Shown: in pieces, positions 1-8,589 of the stretch
Layout of the letters: every line of letters starts with the position of its first letter
Position numbering within the stretch: position 1 is the first letter of the stretch
Origin: Methanobacteriota archaeon
GTDB taxonomy: Archaea > Thermoplasmatota > Poseidoniia > Poseidoniales > Thalassarchaeaceae
Assembly: GCA_018650285.1 (NCBI GenBank)
Contig: JABIGF010000003.1
Coordinates: 54,180-118,179 of the forward strand
Direction: 5' to 3'
Length of the DNA stretch: 64,000 nucleotides
Position numbers and translations under genes: made by a program
The notes under the pieces: generated by a model
Told to the model about the DNA's origin: nothing
What the model saw: the letters and a program-made list of their open reading frames with translations, nothing else
Database searches by the model: none

Positions 1-1053
1 TTTCTCTGCTTTCTTAGGCTCAGGTTTGGACTTTCCTTCACCCTCTTCTGCAGCCAATCTCTTCGCCTTCTCAGTAGCTTCTCTCTCAGCCAACTCTTCA
101 AGGCTCAAACCTTGCTGTAATGCCAACTTGATTCTACGCTCATCCCGCGCCTTCTTCTCAAGAAGGCGGTGCTTTGAACGGTCATACTGCTGCAACATGA
201 ACATCGCATCATGCTCCAACAATGGTGAATCTGAAATCACTGTAACATCAAGCCAATCACCATCTTCTGCCAAAAATTCAGCGAGTGGCTCAAACTTGAG
301 GTCCGATTTTTTGACTTGAGTGTAATGAAGAGCATTACCCATTCTGTGTTCAACACCTGAAAAGTGACAATAGAATGTTTTGCCACCTAGTTGCTCTCTT
401 ACTAAGTCAAACAACTCACCATAATCTTCACTTGTCCTTAGACGACCATGTCCTCGAGCGTGAATGTGTGCCATATTTAGCACCGGAACAGTTCCTTCAA
501 CGTGATTGGCTACCTCAAGGACTTCCTCCAAAGTACCCCACAACTCTTGACGGCCGCTGGTCTCAATACCAACTAATGCTGGAGTATCTTCCTGCAACCA
601 AGGGAAGGCAACATGTTGCTCTTCTAGAGTATCATCTCCCCACAACTCACCTACTCTTTCAACAACACCTGCGAAAATGTTTGCCGCTCTCTCATTTGCT
701 TCGCGACCACGAGGCATACCAAGGTAAGGACCAACGTGAAAAACGATGTGACGAGCATTTACCACCTTGGCAGCTTGAATGGAGGCTTCCATCTTCGCTA
801 AGGTGCGGCTGCGCTCTCTCTTGTTACCGAGCAACTCGGCATAGTATGGACCATGCAAGTTCATCTCGAAATTAGTCTTGTGAGAAAGAACACCTGCCTG
901 CCAATACTGGTCAAAGTGCTTTGGTTGCACGGTTCTAACCGTTTGAATTTCCATTGTTTCTAATCCTAGAGTTGTAATATCGTCCATTCCTTCAACGATT
1001 GTTCTCCCTTTACAAGAGAGCGGAACTCCGGCTGGACCTAACTTGAGTGGCAT
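1..1053 (-). CDS. Endonuclease IV-like TIM-barrel protein, C-terminus cut by window edge
   Basis: The frame runs from ATG at 1053 to the window edge without a stop (351 codons seen). It begins MPLKLGPAGVPLSCKGRTI and reads as a sugar-phosphate isomerase/AP endonuclease (Nfo) TIM barrel. Counterparts of Nfo metal ligands can be seen: LHGPYYAEL, VFHVGPYLG, GIETSGRQE, NMAHIHARG, YCHFSG. Several usual acids are changed: the LDTCH motif reads LNMAH, and the final Glu motif (LETP) appears as VISDSP. After about residue 290 comes a long Lys/Glu/Ala-rich charged helix, unlike normal Nfo, which continues past the edge. A purine-rich GGAGAGG lies about 10 nt before the ATG. A canonical Nfo lies at 42958-43839, so this is a diverged paralogue. 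Repair activity or another phosphodiester or isomerase role is possible. Confidence 0.75.
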   Translation of the reverse strand, partial: MPLKLGPAGVPLSCKGRTIVEGMDDITTLGLETMEIQTVRTVQPKHFDQYWQAGVLSHKTNFEMNLHGPYYAELLGNKRERSRTLAKMEASIQAAKVVNARHIVFHVGPYLGMPRGREANERAANIFAGVVERVGELWGDDTLEEQHVAFPWLQEDTPALVGIETSGRQELWGTLEEVLEVANHVEGTVPVLNMAHIHARGHGRLRTSEDYGELFDLVREQLGGKTFYCHFSGVEHRMGNALHYTQVKKSDLKFEPLAEFLAEDGDWLDVTVISDSPLLEHDAMFMLQQYDRSKHRLLEKKARDERRIKLALQQGLSLEELAEREATEKAKRLAAEEGEGKSKPEPKKAEK

Positions 1054-1073
1054 GTCATCATCCTCTCCGACCC

Positions 1074-1083
1074 TTCGGCCGAA
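1074..1083. promoter_or_regulatory. Perfect 10-bp palindrome upstream of the Nfo-like gene
   Basis: TTCGGCCGAA lies about 20 nt upstream of the ATG at 1053. The 184-nt gap 1054-1237 holds no gene that I can see, only this palindrome and AT-rich sequence, presumably including the promoter. An operator role is a guess. Confidence 0.3.
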
Positions 1084-1237
1084 ATGCTGTTCTTTGTTAA
1101 TACTGCGCGCAGACAAGTACATTCAAGCGAAATTATTTCCGAATGTACCTCTACAGAGGTGAGTTGGTCTACCGACCTAATTAAACACACCGAATTTTAT
1201 TGAATCTGAAAAAATATTCATTCACAAGTGACTTGGA

Positions 1238-3184
1238 TTATTCTAGGATTGCACCTTTCTGAATTTTCATCCACACCACATAAATTCCGCCAAGTATTGC
1301 CACTAACCCTATGGCGATTAATGCTAGGTTCAAATCATCCTCAACTGGAGGTGGCGCTTCTTCAACCACTAAGAAAGTCTGATCTATTGTCACATTCTTC
1401 ACTACTTGCGTATGACCTGTTGACCAGTGAACTCGCAACTCACTCACTTCTCCACTGCCTAATCCAAAATGCACACTCGGGTCGCCAGAACCTAGGTATC
1501 CTGAACCAGCATAAGTCTGTTGTGAGATTACATGACCATCTGTAAATTCTACTTCAACAAGAACGCCAATCCCTTGACTATTCGAATAATTACCTTCAAG
1601 TTTTACACGCAACCAATGATTTCCTGTGACTTGAGCGGCATTGTTTTCATAGAATTGTAGTGGGCCATCTGAATTTGCAACGATAATATCAATGTCGCCA
1701 TCATTGTCATAATCAATTGTTGAGGCACCCATACTCTTGTTGTGACCACCTAATCCTGATTCAATGGTAATGTCAGTGAATTGACCATCTCCATCATTTC
1801 GGAAAAGTGTATTTTCCTGAGTTGGGACATATGTATTGATTCTGCCAGCTGTTGTGAAAAGGTCAAAATCACCATCAAGATCGTAATCAAAGAAATGGCA
1901 ATCCCAGTTCACAGTAATTCTCTTGTCATCATTATTGTGATAATCGCTATCAAGTATTCTATCAAACGAATCGCCATTCAGATTATACCAGATGAAATTG
2001 GGGCCGAAATTCGTTTGACACAAATCAAAATCGCCATCGCCATCCACATCGGCAGCATGCGCACCCATACCAGTTCCTTGAAGTGCCATCCCAACTGAAG
2101 ATGTAACTAAATCAAAAGTACCATCTCCATTGTTTTTGTAAAGTGGAGAAATGCCAAAATCACTGGCAACAAACAAATCCTCCCAACCATCTTGGTTGTA
2201 GTCAAACCACAATCCGGCCCATGATACACCAGAACCTGCTGGTGATAACACATTACCGTCAAGAAGTGGAAGATTTTCAACCGGTGTTCCTTCTTCATTC
2301 TTCTCAAGTGATTCATCTGATACTGCTGGGATAAAATCTGCCATCGGATTCAACTCTTGGCCAGATAGTTTGCCCGCTTCAATCGTCTGGTCAGAAAATT
2401 CAGGAACACCATCCCCATCTGAATCGCCTTCATTGCGATAGAGAATATTTGTTTCAGGTCGCATATCAAAATCACGCTCATCAACGATTCCTGAATTGAG
2501 TGAATAGAGGTCTAAATCACCATCATGGTCGTAATCAGCCCAAAGGCCGCCGGTTGAATGGCCAGGGTTGCCTAGATTGCACAGAAGGGTCACATCGGTA
2601 AAAGTGCCATCACCATTGTTAGCAAACATCACATTTTCTTCACCTTGAGAGGCGACATCCAAATCATCAAAATCTGCTTTGCCAAAATTAGAGATATAGA
2701 GATCTACATCTCCATCGCCATCAAAGTCTGCCCAACTCGCGCCTATCGCTGTTGAATTAACCAATTTTACTCCGGCTGCCTCAGAAACATCGACAAATAC
2801 GCCACCATCATTTCGCATCAAATATGTCTGCCCTGAACGATTTTCTACTATCGCAGCCTCAACAATTGAGTCATTTGTCCCTTCAGGAAAACTATCTTCT
2901 GTTTCCATTCCAAATTGGTCAAAACGAGCAGTTACATAGAGGTCTAAATCGCCATCTCCATCGTAATCACCCCATGATGTACCTGGACCATAAGAAGCCC
3001 AATTTGAGAGTGGGCCCATGTTCAACTCGGAAAGTCCGGTAACATTGGCAACATTCGTGAACTCAATTCCTAGAGGGGCATCACCTGTGCTTTGTACAGC
3101 ACCTCCAAGTGAAGGGGCAAATGCCGAAAAAAAGACGGCTAAGAAGACAACTGCTGACAAACTGTATTTCTCACGCTCAACCAT
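1238..3184 (-). CDS. Secreted FG-GAP/VCBS repeat protein with ASPIC/UnbV domain and C-terminal anchor
   Basis: A 648-residue extracytoplasmic protein of the CRTAC1 type. A signal peptide (hydrophobic about residues 8-28) is followed by at least seven Ca2+-binding FG-GAP loops such as DYDGDGDLDLYV, DFDGDGDVDLYI, DYDHDGDLDLYS, DVDGDGDFDL and DYDNDGDIDIIV. These should build a beta-propeller. A C-terminal ASPIC/UnbV segment (WLRVKLEGN, GLGSGEVSELRVHW) follows, then a hydrophobic helix ending in a basic tail (GIYVVWMKIQKG), a likely membrane anchor. ATG at 3184 is preceded by a strong AGGAGGT six nt upstream; an upstream in-frame TTG contains that ribosome site and is rejected. The family is linked to adhesion and carbohydrate or surface interactions; the ligand is unknown. 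It is transcribed divergently from ribB. Confidence 0.88.
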   Translation of the reverse strand: MVEREKYSLSAVVFLAVFFSAFAPSLGGAVQSTGDAPLGIEFTNVANVTGLSELNMGPLSNWASYGPGTSWGDYDGDGDLDLYVTARFDQFGMETEDSFPEGTNDSIVEAAIVENRSGQTYLMRNDGGVFVDVSEAAGVKLVNSTAIGASWADFDGDGDVDLYISNFGKADFDDLDVASQGEENVMFANNGDGTFTDVTLLCNLGNPGHSTGGLWADYDHDGDLDLYSLNSGIVDERDFDMRPETNILYRNEGDSDGDGVPEFSDQTIEAGKLSGQELNPMADFIPAVSDESLEKNEEGTPVENLPLLDGNVLSPAGSGVSWAGLWFDYNQDGWEDLFVASDFGISPLYKNNGDGTFDLVTSSVGMALQGTGMGAHAADVDGDGDFDLCQTNFGPNFIWYNLNGDSFDRILDSDYHNNDDKRITVNWDCHFFDYDLDGDFDLFTTAGRINTYVPTQENTLFRNDGDGQFTDITIESGLGGHNKSMGASTIDYDNDGDIDIIVANSDGPLQFYENNAAQVTGNHWLRVKLEGNYSNSQGIGVLVEVEFTDGHVISQQTYAGSGYLGSGDPSVHFGLGSGEVSELRVHWSTGHTQVVKNVTIDQTFLVVEEAPPPVEDDLNLALIAIGLVAILGGIYVVWMKIQKGAILE

Positions 3185-3270
3185 TTGCCCACCTCCTAAC
3201 AATAATGCGGGCGAGGCTATTACATGAAAAATGTCCTCCTACAATAGTAGAACTCATGACCGAAAATAAC

Positions 3271-3286
3271 GGGGTCAGGAGACCCC
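3271..3286 (+). promoter_or_regulatory. Perfect hairpin in the ribB leader
   Basis: GGGGTC-AGGA-GACCCC forms a 6-bp stem with a 4-nt loop and ends 10 nt before the ribB ATG. It lies in a divergent intergenic region, so it cannot be the terminator of an upstream gene. No Shine-Dalgarno is seen for ribB. No FMN-riboswitch-like structure fits in the 112-nt gap. Confidence 0.55.
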
Positions 3287-3296
3287 TCCGCCGCAC

Positions 3297-4010
3297 ATGG
3301 ACGAGTCACAATTAGACGCGGCGATTGCTGCTTTTGCTGCCGGCAAACCGGTACTTGTCTTTGATTCTGACTTTAGAGAGAGGGAAACTGACTTGCTTTG
3401 GCCAGCTACTGCAGCCACACCTGAAGTAATGCGCCAACTGCGAAAAGACTGCGGCGGGCTTCTCTTCTTGGCTATCGGCCACGATGTTGGCGAAATGTTT
3501 GGATTGCCATATCTCCAAGAACTGCACACCCATGCCGAATTAGTAAGTCAAAATCCGGTTCTTAGTGCACTGATTACTGATGATTTGCAATACGACACAC
3601 GTAGTGCGTTCACCCTATCACTCAATCACCGTGAAACCTTCACAGGGATTACCGACCGTGACCGCGCCCTTACAACCCAACGTTTTGGTGAATTGACAAG
3701 AGAATTACAGAATAGTGAAGCGAGCCAAGAAGAAGCGATGGCAAAACTTGGCTCGGAATTCAGAACACCAGGACACATCCCATTATGTCGTGAATCACCC
3801 GGCGGACTTGATACAAGACAAGGCCACACCGAATTAGCAGTTGCAATTGCTAGACTTTCAGGGAATGTAGCCTGCACCATCGGTGCTGAAATGCTACAAC
3901 CAGATGGAGATGGAGCGTTGCCTCTTGAAGAAGCAAAAAAATACGGCCAAGAGAGAGGGATTCCTTTTGTCAGCGGAGCTGACCTCTTGGCTGCTTTCAA
4001 CAATCAATGA
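3297..4010 (+). CDS. ribB: 3,4-dihydroxy-2-butanone 4-phosphate synthase
   Basis: The 237-residue protein matches monofunctional archaeal RibB in length. It converts ribulose 5-phosphate to the four-carbon unit of riboflavin plus formate. Visible motifs are the acidic metal/substrate loop DSDFRERETDLLWPA near residue 23, AFTLSLNHRETFTGIT with DRALTT near 105-125, and the signature GHIPLCRESPGGLDTRQGHTE near 157-177, which carries the second metal-site histidine. It is the first gene of a run ribB-ribL-ribE-ribH on the plus strand. The ATG at 3297 follows a hairpin and lacks a clear ribosome site. Confidence 0.95.
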   Translation: MDESQLDAAIAAFAAGKPVLVFDSDFRERETDLLWPATAATPEVMRQLRKDCGGLLFLAIGHDVGEMFGLPYLQELHTHAELVSQNPVLSALITDDLQYDTRSAFTLSLNHRETFTGITDRDRALTTQRFGELTRELQNSEASQEEAMAKLGSEFRTPGHIPLCRESPGGLDTRQGHTELAVAIARLSGNVACTIGAEMLQPDGDGALPLEEAKKYGQERGIPFVSGADLLAAFNNQ

Positions 4011-4042
4011 TTTGAAATGTAACGATGCAGGAGTTGAATTTG

Positions 4043-4507
4043 ATGTCAAAGGTGATGGCCGTTGGAGTCTTTGATTTGCTGCATGCTGGCCATCTCCATT
4101 ATCTTGAACAGTCAAAAGCACTTGGAAATCATCTAACAGTTGTTGTCGCTCATGATGAAACTGTCCGCATGCGAAAGCATGAGCCGGTCACTAGCATGGA
4201 TCTTAGAAGGCGCATGGTTGAAGGGTTGAAACCGGTAGACGTCGCCATAATTGGACTACCACCATCTGAATCAATGTTTGATATTCTTGATGACATAAAA
4301 CCAGATATTATCGCCCTTGGCTACGACCAAGACCACGCAGAAGAGTGGATTAAAGGAGAACTAGCAAAGCGAGGGAAATCAGAAATTCACGTCTGTCGAG
4401 TTGAAGGGTTATCCGAAGACCTTGATGGAACGCGAAAAATTATCGCTAGAATTCTTGAATTATCAACTTCACAAAAAAAGATTGATGACAATGAAGGTGA
4501 TAACTGA
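4043..4507 (+). CDS. ribL: Archaeal FAD synthetase (FMN cytidylyl/adenylyltransferase type)
   Basis: A 154-residue nucleotidyltransferase of the RibL/glycerol-3-phosphate cytidylyltransferase family, expected to adenylylate FMN to FAD. The HxGH nucleotide-binding motif is in VGVFDLLHAGHLHYLEQSK close to the N-terminus. DLRRRMVEGLKPVD and GYDQDH further in match the family, and the ISTRT-like C-terminal motif appears as LDGTRKI. ATG at 4043 (MSKVMAVGVFD) is preferred because AGGAG lies about 9 nt upstream; an in-frame ATG at 4025 would add six residues. The stop overlaps the ribE start (TGATG), implying translational coupling. Its riboflavin neighbours favour FAD synthetase over a lipid-headgroup enzyme. 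Confidence 0.88.
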   Translation: MSKVMAVGVFDLLHAGHLHYLEQSKALGNHLTVVVAHDETVRMRKHEPVTSMDLRRRMVEGLKPVDVAIIGLPPSESMFDILDDIKPDIIALGYDQDHAEEWIKGELAKRGKSEIHVCRVEGLSEDLDGTRKIIARILELSTSQKKIDDNEGDN

Positions 4508-5121
4508 TGTTCAGTGGAATCGTTCAAGGCACTGCAGTAATATCTTCTGCCACCCAACGTGATGATGTATTAACAATTGAAGTAGAGTTGGGTGAAAAAT
4601 TAGTTGATAGTTTGGAAATCGGAGCCAGCGTGGCTATTGATGGAGTCTGTTTAACAGCGGTTGAAATCTCTAATTCTACCGCTAAATTTGACATCATTGA
4701 AGAAACTATTCGTTGTACTACTCTAGATATTGCAAGAGTGAACAGCCAAGCCAACATTGAACGCTCACTGAAATATGGTGATGAGATTGGCGGCCACAAT
4801 GTATCTGGGCACGTCACAGCCACCGCAACAATTAGTGAAGTCTCAGAAGGGGTAAATGGACGAACATTACTATTCACTTGTGGAGAGAGTGAAACACCCT
4901 ACCTAATGCCAAAAGGATTCGTTGCAATCGATGGAATAAGCCTCACCGTTGGTGAAGTCAACCGCGGTGGCAACTCATTTGATGTTCACCTAATTCCAGA
5001 AACTCTTGCAGTCACCACGATTGGCAACAAAGGAGTTGGTGAACAGGTCAATATTGAACTTGATTCAGCAACAGTTGCCGCTGTTGAAGCAGCAAAACAG
5101 ATGTTAGCAAACCAGCAATAA
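4507..5121 (+). CDS. ribE: Riboflavin synthase, trimeric (alpha-subunit) type
   Basis: The 204-residue protein has the two tandem lumazine-binding barrels of bacterial/eukaryotic riboflavin synthase, dismutating 6,7-dimethyl-8-ribityllumazine to riboflavin. The invariant N-terminus MFSGIV is present. DGVCLTAVE in the first half and DGISLTVGEV in the second are the paired repeat motifs, and KYGDEIGGHNVSGHV marks the domain junction. Many archaea instead use a riboflavin synthase related to lumazine synthase, so this type is notable in an archaeal pathway. The start overlaps the ribL stop by one base. Confidence 0.95.
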   Translation: MFSGIVQGTAVISSATQRDDVLTIEVELGEKLVDSLEIGASVAIDGVCLTAVEISNSTAKFDIIEETIRCTTLDIARVNSQANIERSLKYGDEIGGHNVSGHVTATATISEVSEGVNGRTLLFTCGESETPYLMPKGFVAIDGISLTVGEVNRGGNSFDVHLIPETLAVTTIGNKGVGEQVNIELDSATVAAVEAAKQMLANQQ

Positions 5122-5123
5122 GG

Positions 5124-5567
5124 ATGAAATCAAAGAGACCTGCCCAAACAAATGGAAGTGAGATGATGAGCAACAACATCGGTATCGTTTGTGGGGAATT
5201 TCACCGCACAGAAGTTGAGCAAATGCTAGCTTTTGCAAATGATACTGCGCAAGAATTAGGATTGTTGGTCACAGAAGTAGTCTGGGTGCCAGGCTCAATG
5301 GAAGCACCATTAGCAGCCACAAGACTTCTTGAACAAGATGACATCGTAGGCGTAGCCTGCCTTGGAATAATCGAAAAAGGTGAAACTCAGCACGGTTTGG
5401 CAATGGGTCAAGCAGTCATAAAATCACTAATTGAAGCCCAACTCGCATTTGACAAACCAGTAGGACTTGGAATCATTGGACCGGGTGCTGAACCTCACCA
5501 AATAGCACCCCGAATAGAGCCACATGCTCGTGCTTCCATAGCAGCAATCGCAAAGATGCTGACATAA
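5124..5567 (+). CDS. ribH: 6,7-dimethyl-8-ribityllumazine synthase
   Basis: A lumazine synthase of up to 147 residues that condenses the RibB product with the ribitylaminopyrimidine. WVPGSMEAPLAATRL corresponds to the PGxxExP substrate loop. CLGIIEKGETQHG carries the catalytic histidine, followed by a GLGIIGPG phosphate-binding region. The ATG at 5124 is two bases after the ribE stop; ATGs at 5163 and 5166 (MSNNIGIV) start nearer the conserved core, so 13-14 N-terminal residues are uncertain. It is the last gene of the riboflavin run. Confidence 0.9.
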   Translation: MKSKRPAQTNGSEMMSNNIGIVCGEFHRTEVEQMLAFANDTAQELGLLVTEVVWVPGSMEAPLAATRLLEQDDIVGVACLGIIEKGETQHGLAMGQAVIKSLIEAQLAFDKPVGLGIIGPGAEPHQIAPRIEPHARASIAAIAKMLT

Positions 5568-5589
5568 TCTTTATTCTCAAGGTTGATGA

Positions 5590-5602
5590 GGGACTGTCTC
5601 CC
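5590..5602 (+). promoter_or_regulatory. Short hairpin before trxB
   Basis: GGGA-CTGTC-TCCC is a 4-bp stem ending 10 nt before the trxB ATG, the same spacing as the ribB leader hairpin. Alone it is weak; it is listed because the arrangement recurs in this window. Confidence 0.3.
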
Positions 5603-5612
5603 CCGCTACCAC

Positions 5613-6536
5613 ATGACAGATGTTCACAACGTCATCATCATCGGCTCAGGGCCGGCAGGATATACCGCAGGATTATACACGGCTAGAGCAATGCTTGAGC
5701 CGCTGATGTTTGGCGGCTACGCCGCTGGTGGCCAACTAATGCTAACATCCGACATCGAAAATTTCCCAGGCTACCCTGAAGGGATTGCTGGACCTGAAAT
5801 GATGTCTGAACTACGCCAACAAGCCGAAAGATTTGGATTAACCGTTGAAGATAAAAATGTCGAAAAGGTTGACTTCTCATCTCGCCCCTTCAAAGTGACA
5901 GTGGAAGGCGAAGAACACCTCGCTAAAGCCGTCATCATTACAACTGGAGCAGATGCAATTTGGCTAGGGGCAGAAGGTGAAGATGAACAGAAAGGCAAGG
6001 GTGTCAGCACCTGCGCAACCTGTGATGGGTTCTTTTTTAGAGAACAAGAAGTGTTGGTTATTGGAGGAGGAGATTCAGCAATGGAAGAGGCACATTTCCT
6101 TACAAGATTCGCTTCAAAGGTAACCGTTATTCACCGAAGAGATTACTTCCGCGCCTCACAAACAATGTACGACCGCGTGGTTAACCACCCGAAAATTGAG
6201 ATCGCACTACACCGACAAGTCAAGCGCTGGCTGTCCGACGATTCAGGACTATCAGGGGCAATTCTTGAAGACCCACGAGATGGTTCAGAGCACGAAATAT
6301 CATGCACTGGCGCATTCATCGCAATCGGCCACAAACCCAACACCCCATTCCTTGAAGGCCAAGTTAAGACTGATGAGAACGGCTACATCATCCACTCAGA
6401 ACACACAATGACTTCAGTACCTGGAGTATTTGCTGCAGGAGATGTTGTTGATACGCGATACCGTCAAGCAATCACTGCTGCTGGTATGGGTTGCCAAGCC
6501 GCCATAGATACTGAAAAGTGGCTTGAAGAAAACTAA
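5613..6536 (+). CDS. trxB: Thioredoxin reductase (NADPH, FAD)
   Basis: A 307-residue low-molecular-weight thioredoxin reductase. It has the FAD-binding GSGPAGYTAGLYTAR near residue 10, the redox-active CATC in STCATCDGFF near 131-140, the NAD(P)H Rossmann motif VIGGGDSAMEEA followed by VIHRRD, and the C-terminal FAD motif VFAAGDVVD with YRQAITAAGMG. ATG at 5613 (MTDVHNVIIIGSG) is chosen because the flavin fold starts immediately; an in-frame start at 5583 would add ten residues. It follows the riboflavin genes by 45 nt, an apt neighbour since it needs FAD, but may have its own promoter. Confidence 0.95.
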   Translation: MTDVHNVIIIGSGPAGYTAGLYTARAMLEPLMFGGYAAGGQLMLTSDIENFPGYPEGIAGPEMMSELRQQAERFGLTVEDKNVEKVDFSSRPFKVTVEGEEHLAKAVIITTGADAIWLGAEGEDEQKGKGVSTCATCDGFFFREQEVLVIGGGDSAMEEAHFLTRFASKVTVIHRRDYFRASQTMYDRVVNHPKIEIALHRQVKRWLSDDSGLSGAILEDPRDGSEHEISCTGAFIAIGHKPNTPFLEGQVKTDENGYIIHSEHTMTSVPGVFAAGDVVDTRYRQAITAAGMGCQAAIDTEKWLEEN

Positions 6537-6584
6537 AACCATAGTATCCAAAAGAACTTTTACTCAATTAATACTACGGCATTC

Positions 6585-7343
6585 ATGCAAGCAGGAATAC
6601 CAGGTCAACCTCAACAACCGTTTGGTATGCCTGGGCAACCTCAGCAACAGTATGGAATACCCCCTCAACAAATAATGGTAGGGCAACCTAACATGGGACA
6701 GCCTGCCGTTGTAATGGGTGGTGGATTCCCTACCACAAACGCCACATTAGCATTAATTCTAGCAATTGTGAGTATTTTCTTCGGAGGAATTTGTTTAGCA
6801 ATCCCTGCTTGGATAATTGCAAATGGTGCGTTAGCGATTGCCAATTCATATCCCAACCACCCTGATATTAGTAAGGCGAAGGCCGCAAAAGTCATCTCAA
6901 TCATAGTTACAATCCTAACAGTTCTAGGAGTTATTTTTGCAGGTGTGCTCTTTGTTTGGGCTAATAGCCTCGCAAATGATATGTCAAATGATTACTCTAG
7001 TAGTTTTTATTCCGCCACAGACCATTCAGATTCAGTAAGTGCATCAGCGGACAATCTTGTGACTTTAAATTTAATTTCATCAAATCAGGACCTGAATTTT
7101 GCTTTCGTGGATATTACGCTCGAAGTGGATGGTAATTGGTACACCTGTAGCGTTGGGGAAAGTGATGGATGTAGTATCACTCAGCAAAGCGGTACAAATG
7201 ATGCTGTATGGGAAGTAGGAGAGAACATTGTTCTTTCAGAAAATACTCAAGAAATATGCTCCAACTCTGATTGCAATATTAACCTCAATGTAAGGTATCG
7301 GGGTAGTCCTTTAAACGGTCAACAATCAATAACAATATCCTAA
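6585..7343 (+). CDS. DUF4190-like membrane protein with Gln/Pro-rich N-terminus and Cys-containing C-terminal domain
   Basis: 252 residues. Residues 1-40 are repeats of GxPGQPQQ type; residues about 48-125 hold two hydrophobic segments (LALILAIVSIFFGGICLAIP and VISIIVTILTVLGVIFAGV) in a DUF4190-like arrangement. The outer domain (about 155-252) contains NWYTCSVGESDGCSITQQSG and EICSNSDCNINLNVRYRG. That domain clearly resembles the C-terminus of the lipoprotein at 17815-18624, including the four cysteines and the acidic W-E-x-G-E segment. It may be a pilin-like or small adhesive beta-domain. No function can be assigned. No Shine-Dalgarno is seen. Confidence 0.75.
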   Translation: MQAGIPGQPQQPFGMPGQPQQQYGIPPQQIMVGQPNMGQPAVVMGGGFPTTNATLALILAIVSIFFGGICLAIPAWIIANGALAIANSYPNHPDISKAKAAKVISIIVTILTVLGVIFAGVLFVWANSLANDMSNDYSSSFYSATDHSDSVSASADNLVTLNLISSNQDLNFAFVDITLEVDGNWYTCSVGESDGCSITQQSGTNDAVWEVGENIVLSENTQEICSNSDCNINLNVRYRGSPLNGQQSITIS

Positions 7344-7434
7344 TTATCTTGCATTTCTTAAACTATTATTGTAACAATTGCACATAGTTACGATTCCGAA
7401 GAGCGGATAGGTGAGAGACTTCTCGGATAGACCA

Positions 7435-8589
7435 ATGAGCGACCTGACGGCGGAAGAAAGGGGGCGCTATGCCCGCCATCTCATCCTACCAGATGTTGGT
7501 ATTGAAGGCCAGCAGAAATTGAAGTCTGCAAGCATCTGTGTCATTGGTGCAGGCGGCTTAGGCTCACCTGCACTTCTCTATCTTGCAGCGGCTGGAATTG
7601 GTCGCATTGGGATCGTTGATGATGATTTGGTCGATTTGACCAACCTCCAACGCCAAATCATCCACTCAAATGCAGCGATTGGAGAGGCAAAAGCTGAATC
7701 TGCTGCCCGCAGAATAACCGAACTTAATCCTGAAGTCGACGTTGAAATCCACAACTGCCGCCTCGGCATTGAAAATGCCCTTGAAATTCTTGCTGACTAC
7801 GACATTATCCTTGATGGCGTTGACAACATTCCAACCCGCTACATTATTTCTGATGCATGTGAGATATTAGGAAAACCTTGGGTCTATGGAAGCATCTTTA
7901 GATTTGAGGGGCAAATCTCCCTCTTCAACCACCTAGGTGGAGCAAATTACCGCGACCTATTCCCTAACCCCCCACCACCAGAAGCAGTACCATCCTGTGC
8001 AGAAGCAGGTGTGCTTGGAGTGTTACCTGGTGTAATAGGTTCTATTCAAGCCACTGAAGCCCTGAAAGTCATCCTAGAAATCGGTGAAAGTCTGTCAAAC
8101 AAGTTGCTCATATATGATGCAAAAAACCTCGACTTCAAGACCCTGAAAATTGGTGATTTACCAGCCCGTGAACCGGTCACAAAACTTACTCTCTTGGAAG
8201 CATATTGTGAAGCAAAGCCAGACACCGTTTCCGAGCCTAGAACTATCGCTACAGAAAATGGTGAACTAGGCTCAATTCAATGTGATGAATATCTAACAAA
8301 AAGAGAGGAGGGTTGGACTCCATTTCTTCTTGATATCCGCAACGCGATGGAGGCTGAAATTGTCACCTTACCAAACACCGATGCGAGAATTGACCTAATG
8401 GCATTAATGGGAAGAATCCACGAACTTCCAAAAGACCGAGATATTGTTGTGTATTGCCGCTCAGGTGCTCGTTCACTTAGTGCTGCAAAGGCGATAAAAA
8501 TGGCAGGATTTCCTAATGCTGTACTCAACTTAACTGGCGGTATTCACTCTTGGTCTGATTTGGTTGATTCATCTGTCCCAAAATATTGA
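7435..8589 (+). CDS. E1-like sulfur-carrier adenylyltransferase fused to rhodanese (UBA4/MOCS3/MoeZ type)
   Basis: 384 residues. The ThiF/MoeB domain (about 5-245) shows the ATP motif GAGGLGSPALLYLAAAGIG, DDDLVDLTNLQRQ, and the catalytic-region SCAEAGVLGVLPG. A rhodanese domain (about 290-380) ends with the persulfide loop CRSGARS. Such proteins adenylate and thiocarboxylate ubiquitin-like carriers (MoaD, ThiS, SAMPs) for molybdopterin, thiamine or tRNA thiolation. The paired CxxC zinc ligands of most MoeB/MOCS3 proteins are missing: the first position reads NYRDLFPNPPPPE and the second REPVTKL. Start is ATG 7435 (MSDLTAEE); a GTG at 7411 would add eight residues. A molybdenum enzyme is encoded elsewhere in this window, so a MoaD partner is plausible. 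Confidence 0.88.
   Translation: MSDLTAEERGRYARHLILPDVGIEGQQKLKSASICVIGAGGLGSPALLYLAAAGIGRIGIVDDDLVDLTNLQRQIIHSNAAIGEAKAESAARRITELNPEVDVEIHNCRLGIENALEILADYDIILDGVDNIPTRYIISDACEILGKPWVYGSIFRFEGQISLFNHLGGANYRDLFPNPPPPEAVPSCAEAGVLGVLPGVIGSIQATEALKVILEIGESLSNKLLIYDAKNLDFKTLKIGDLPAREPVTKLTLLEAYCEAKPDTVSEPRTIATENGELGSIQCDEYLTKREEGWTPFLLDIRNAMEAEIVTLPNTDARIDLMALMGRIHELPKDRDIVVYCRSGARSLSAAKAIKMAGFPNAVLNLTGGIHSWSDLVDSSVPKY

Noticed and set aside
3203..3296. FMN riboswitch upstream of ribB
   Set aside because: The gap is too short and only a single 6-bp hairpin is present; no multi-helix junction elements were seen.
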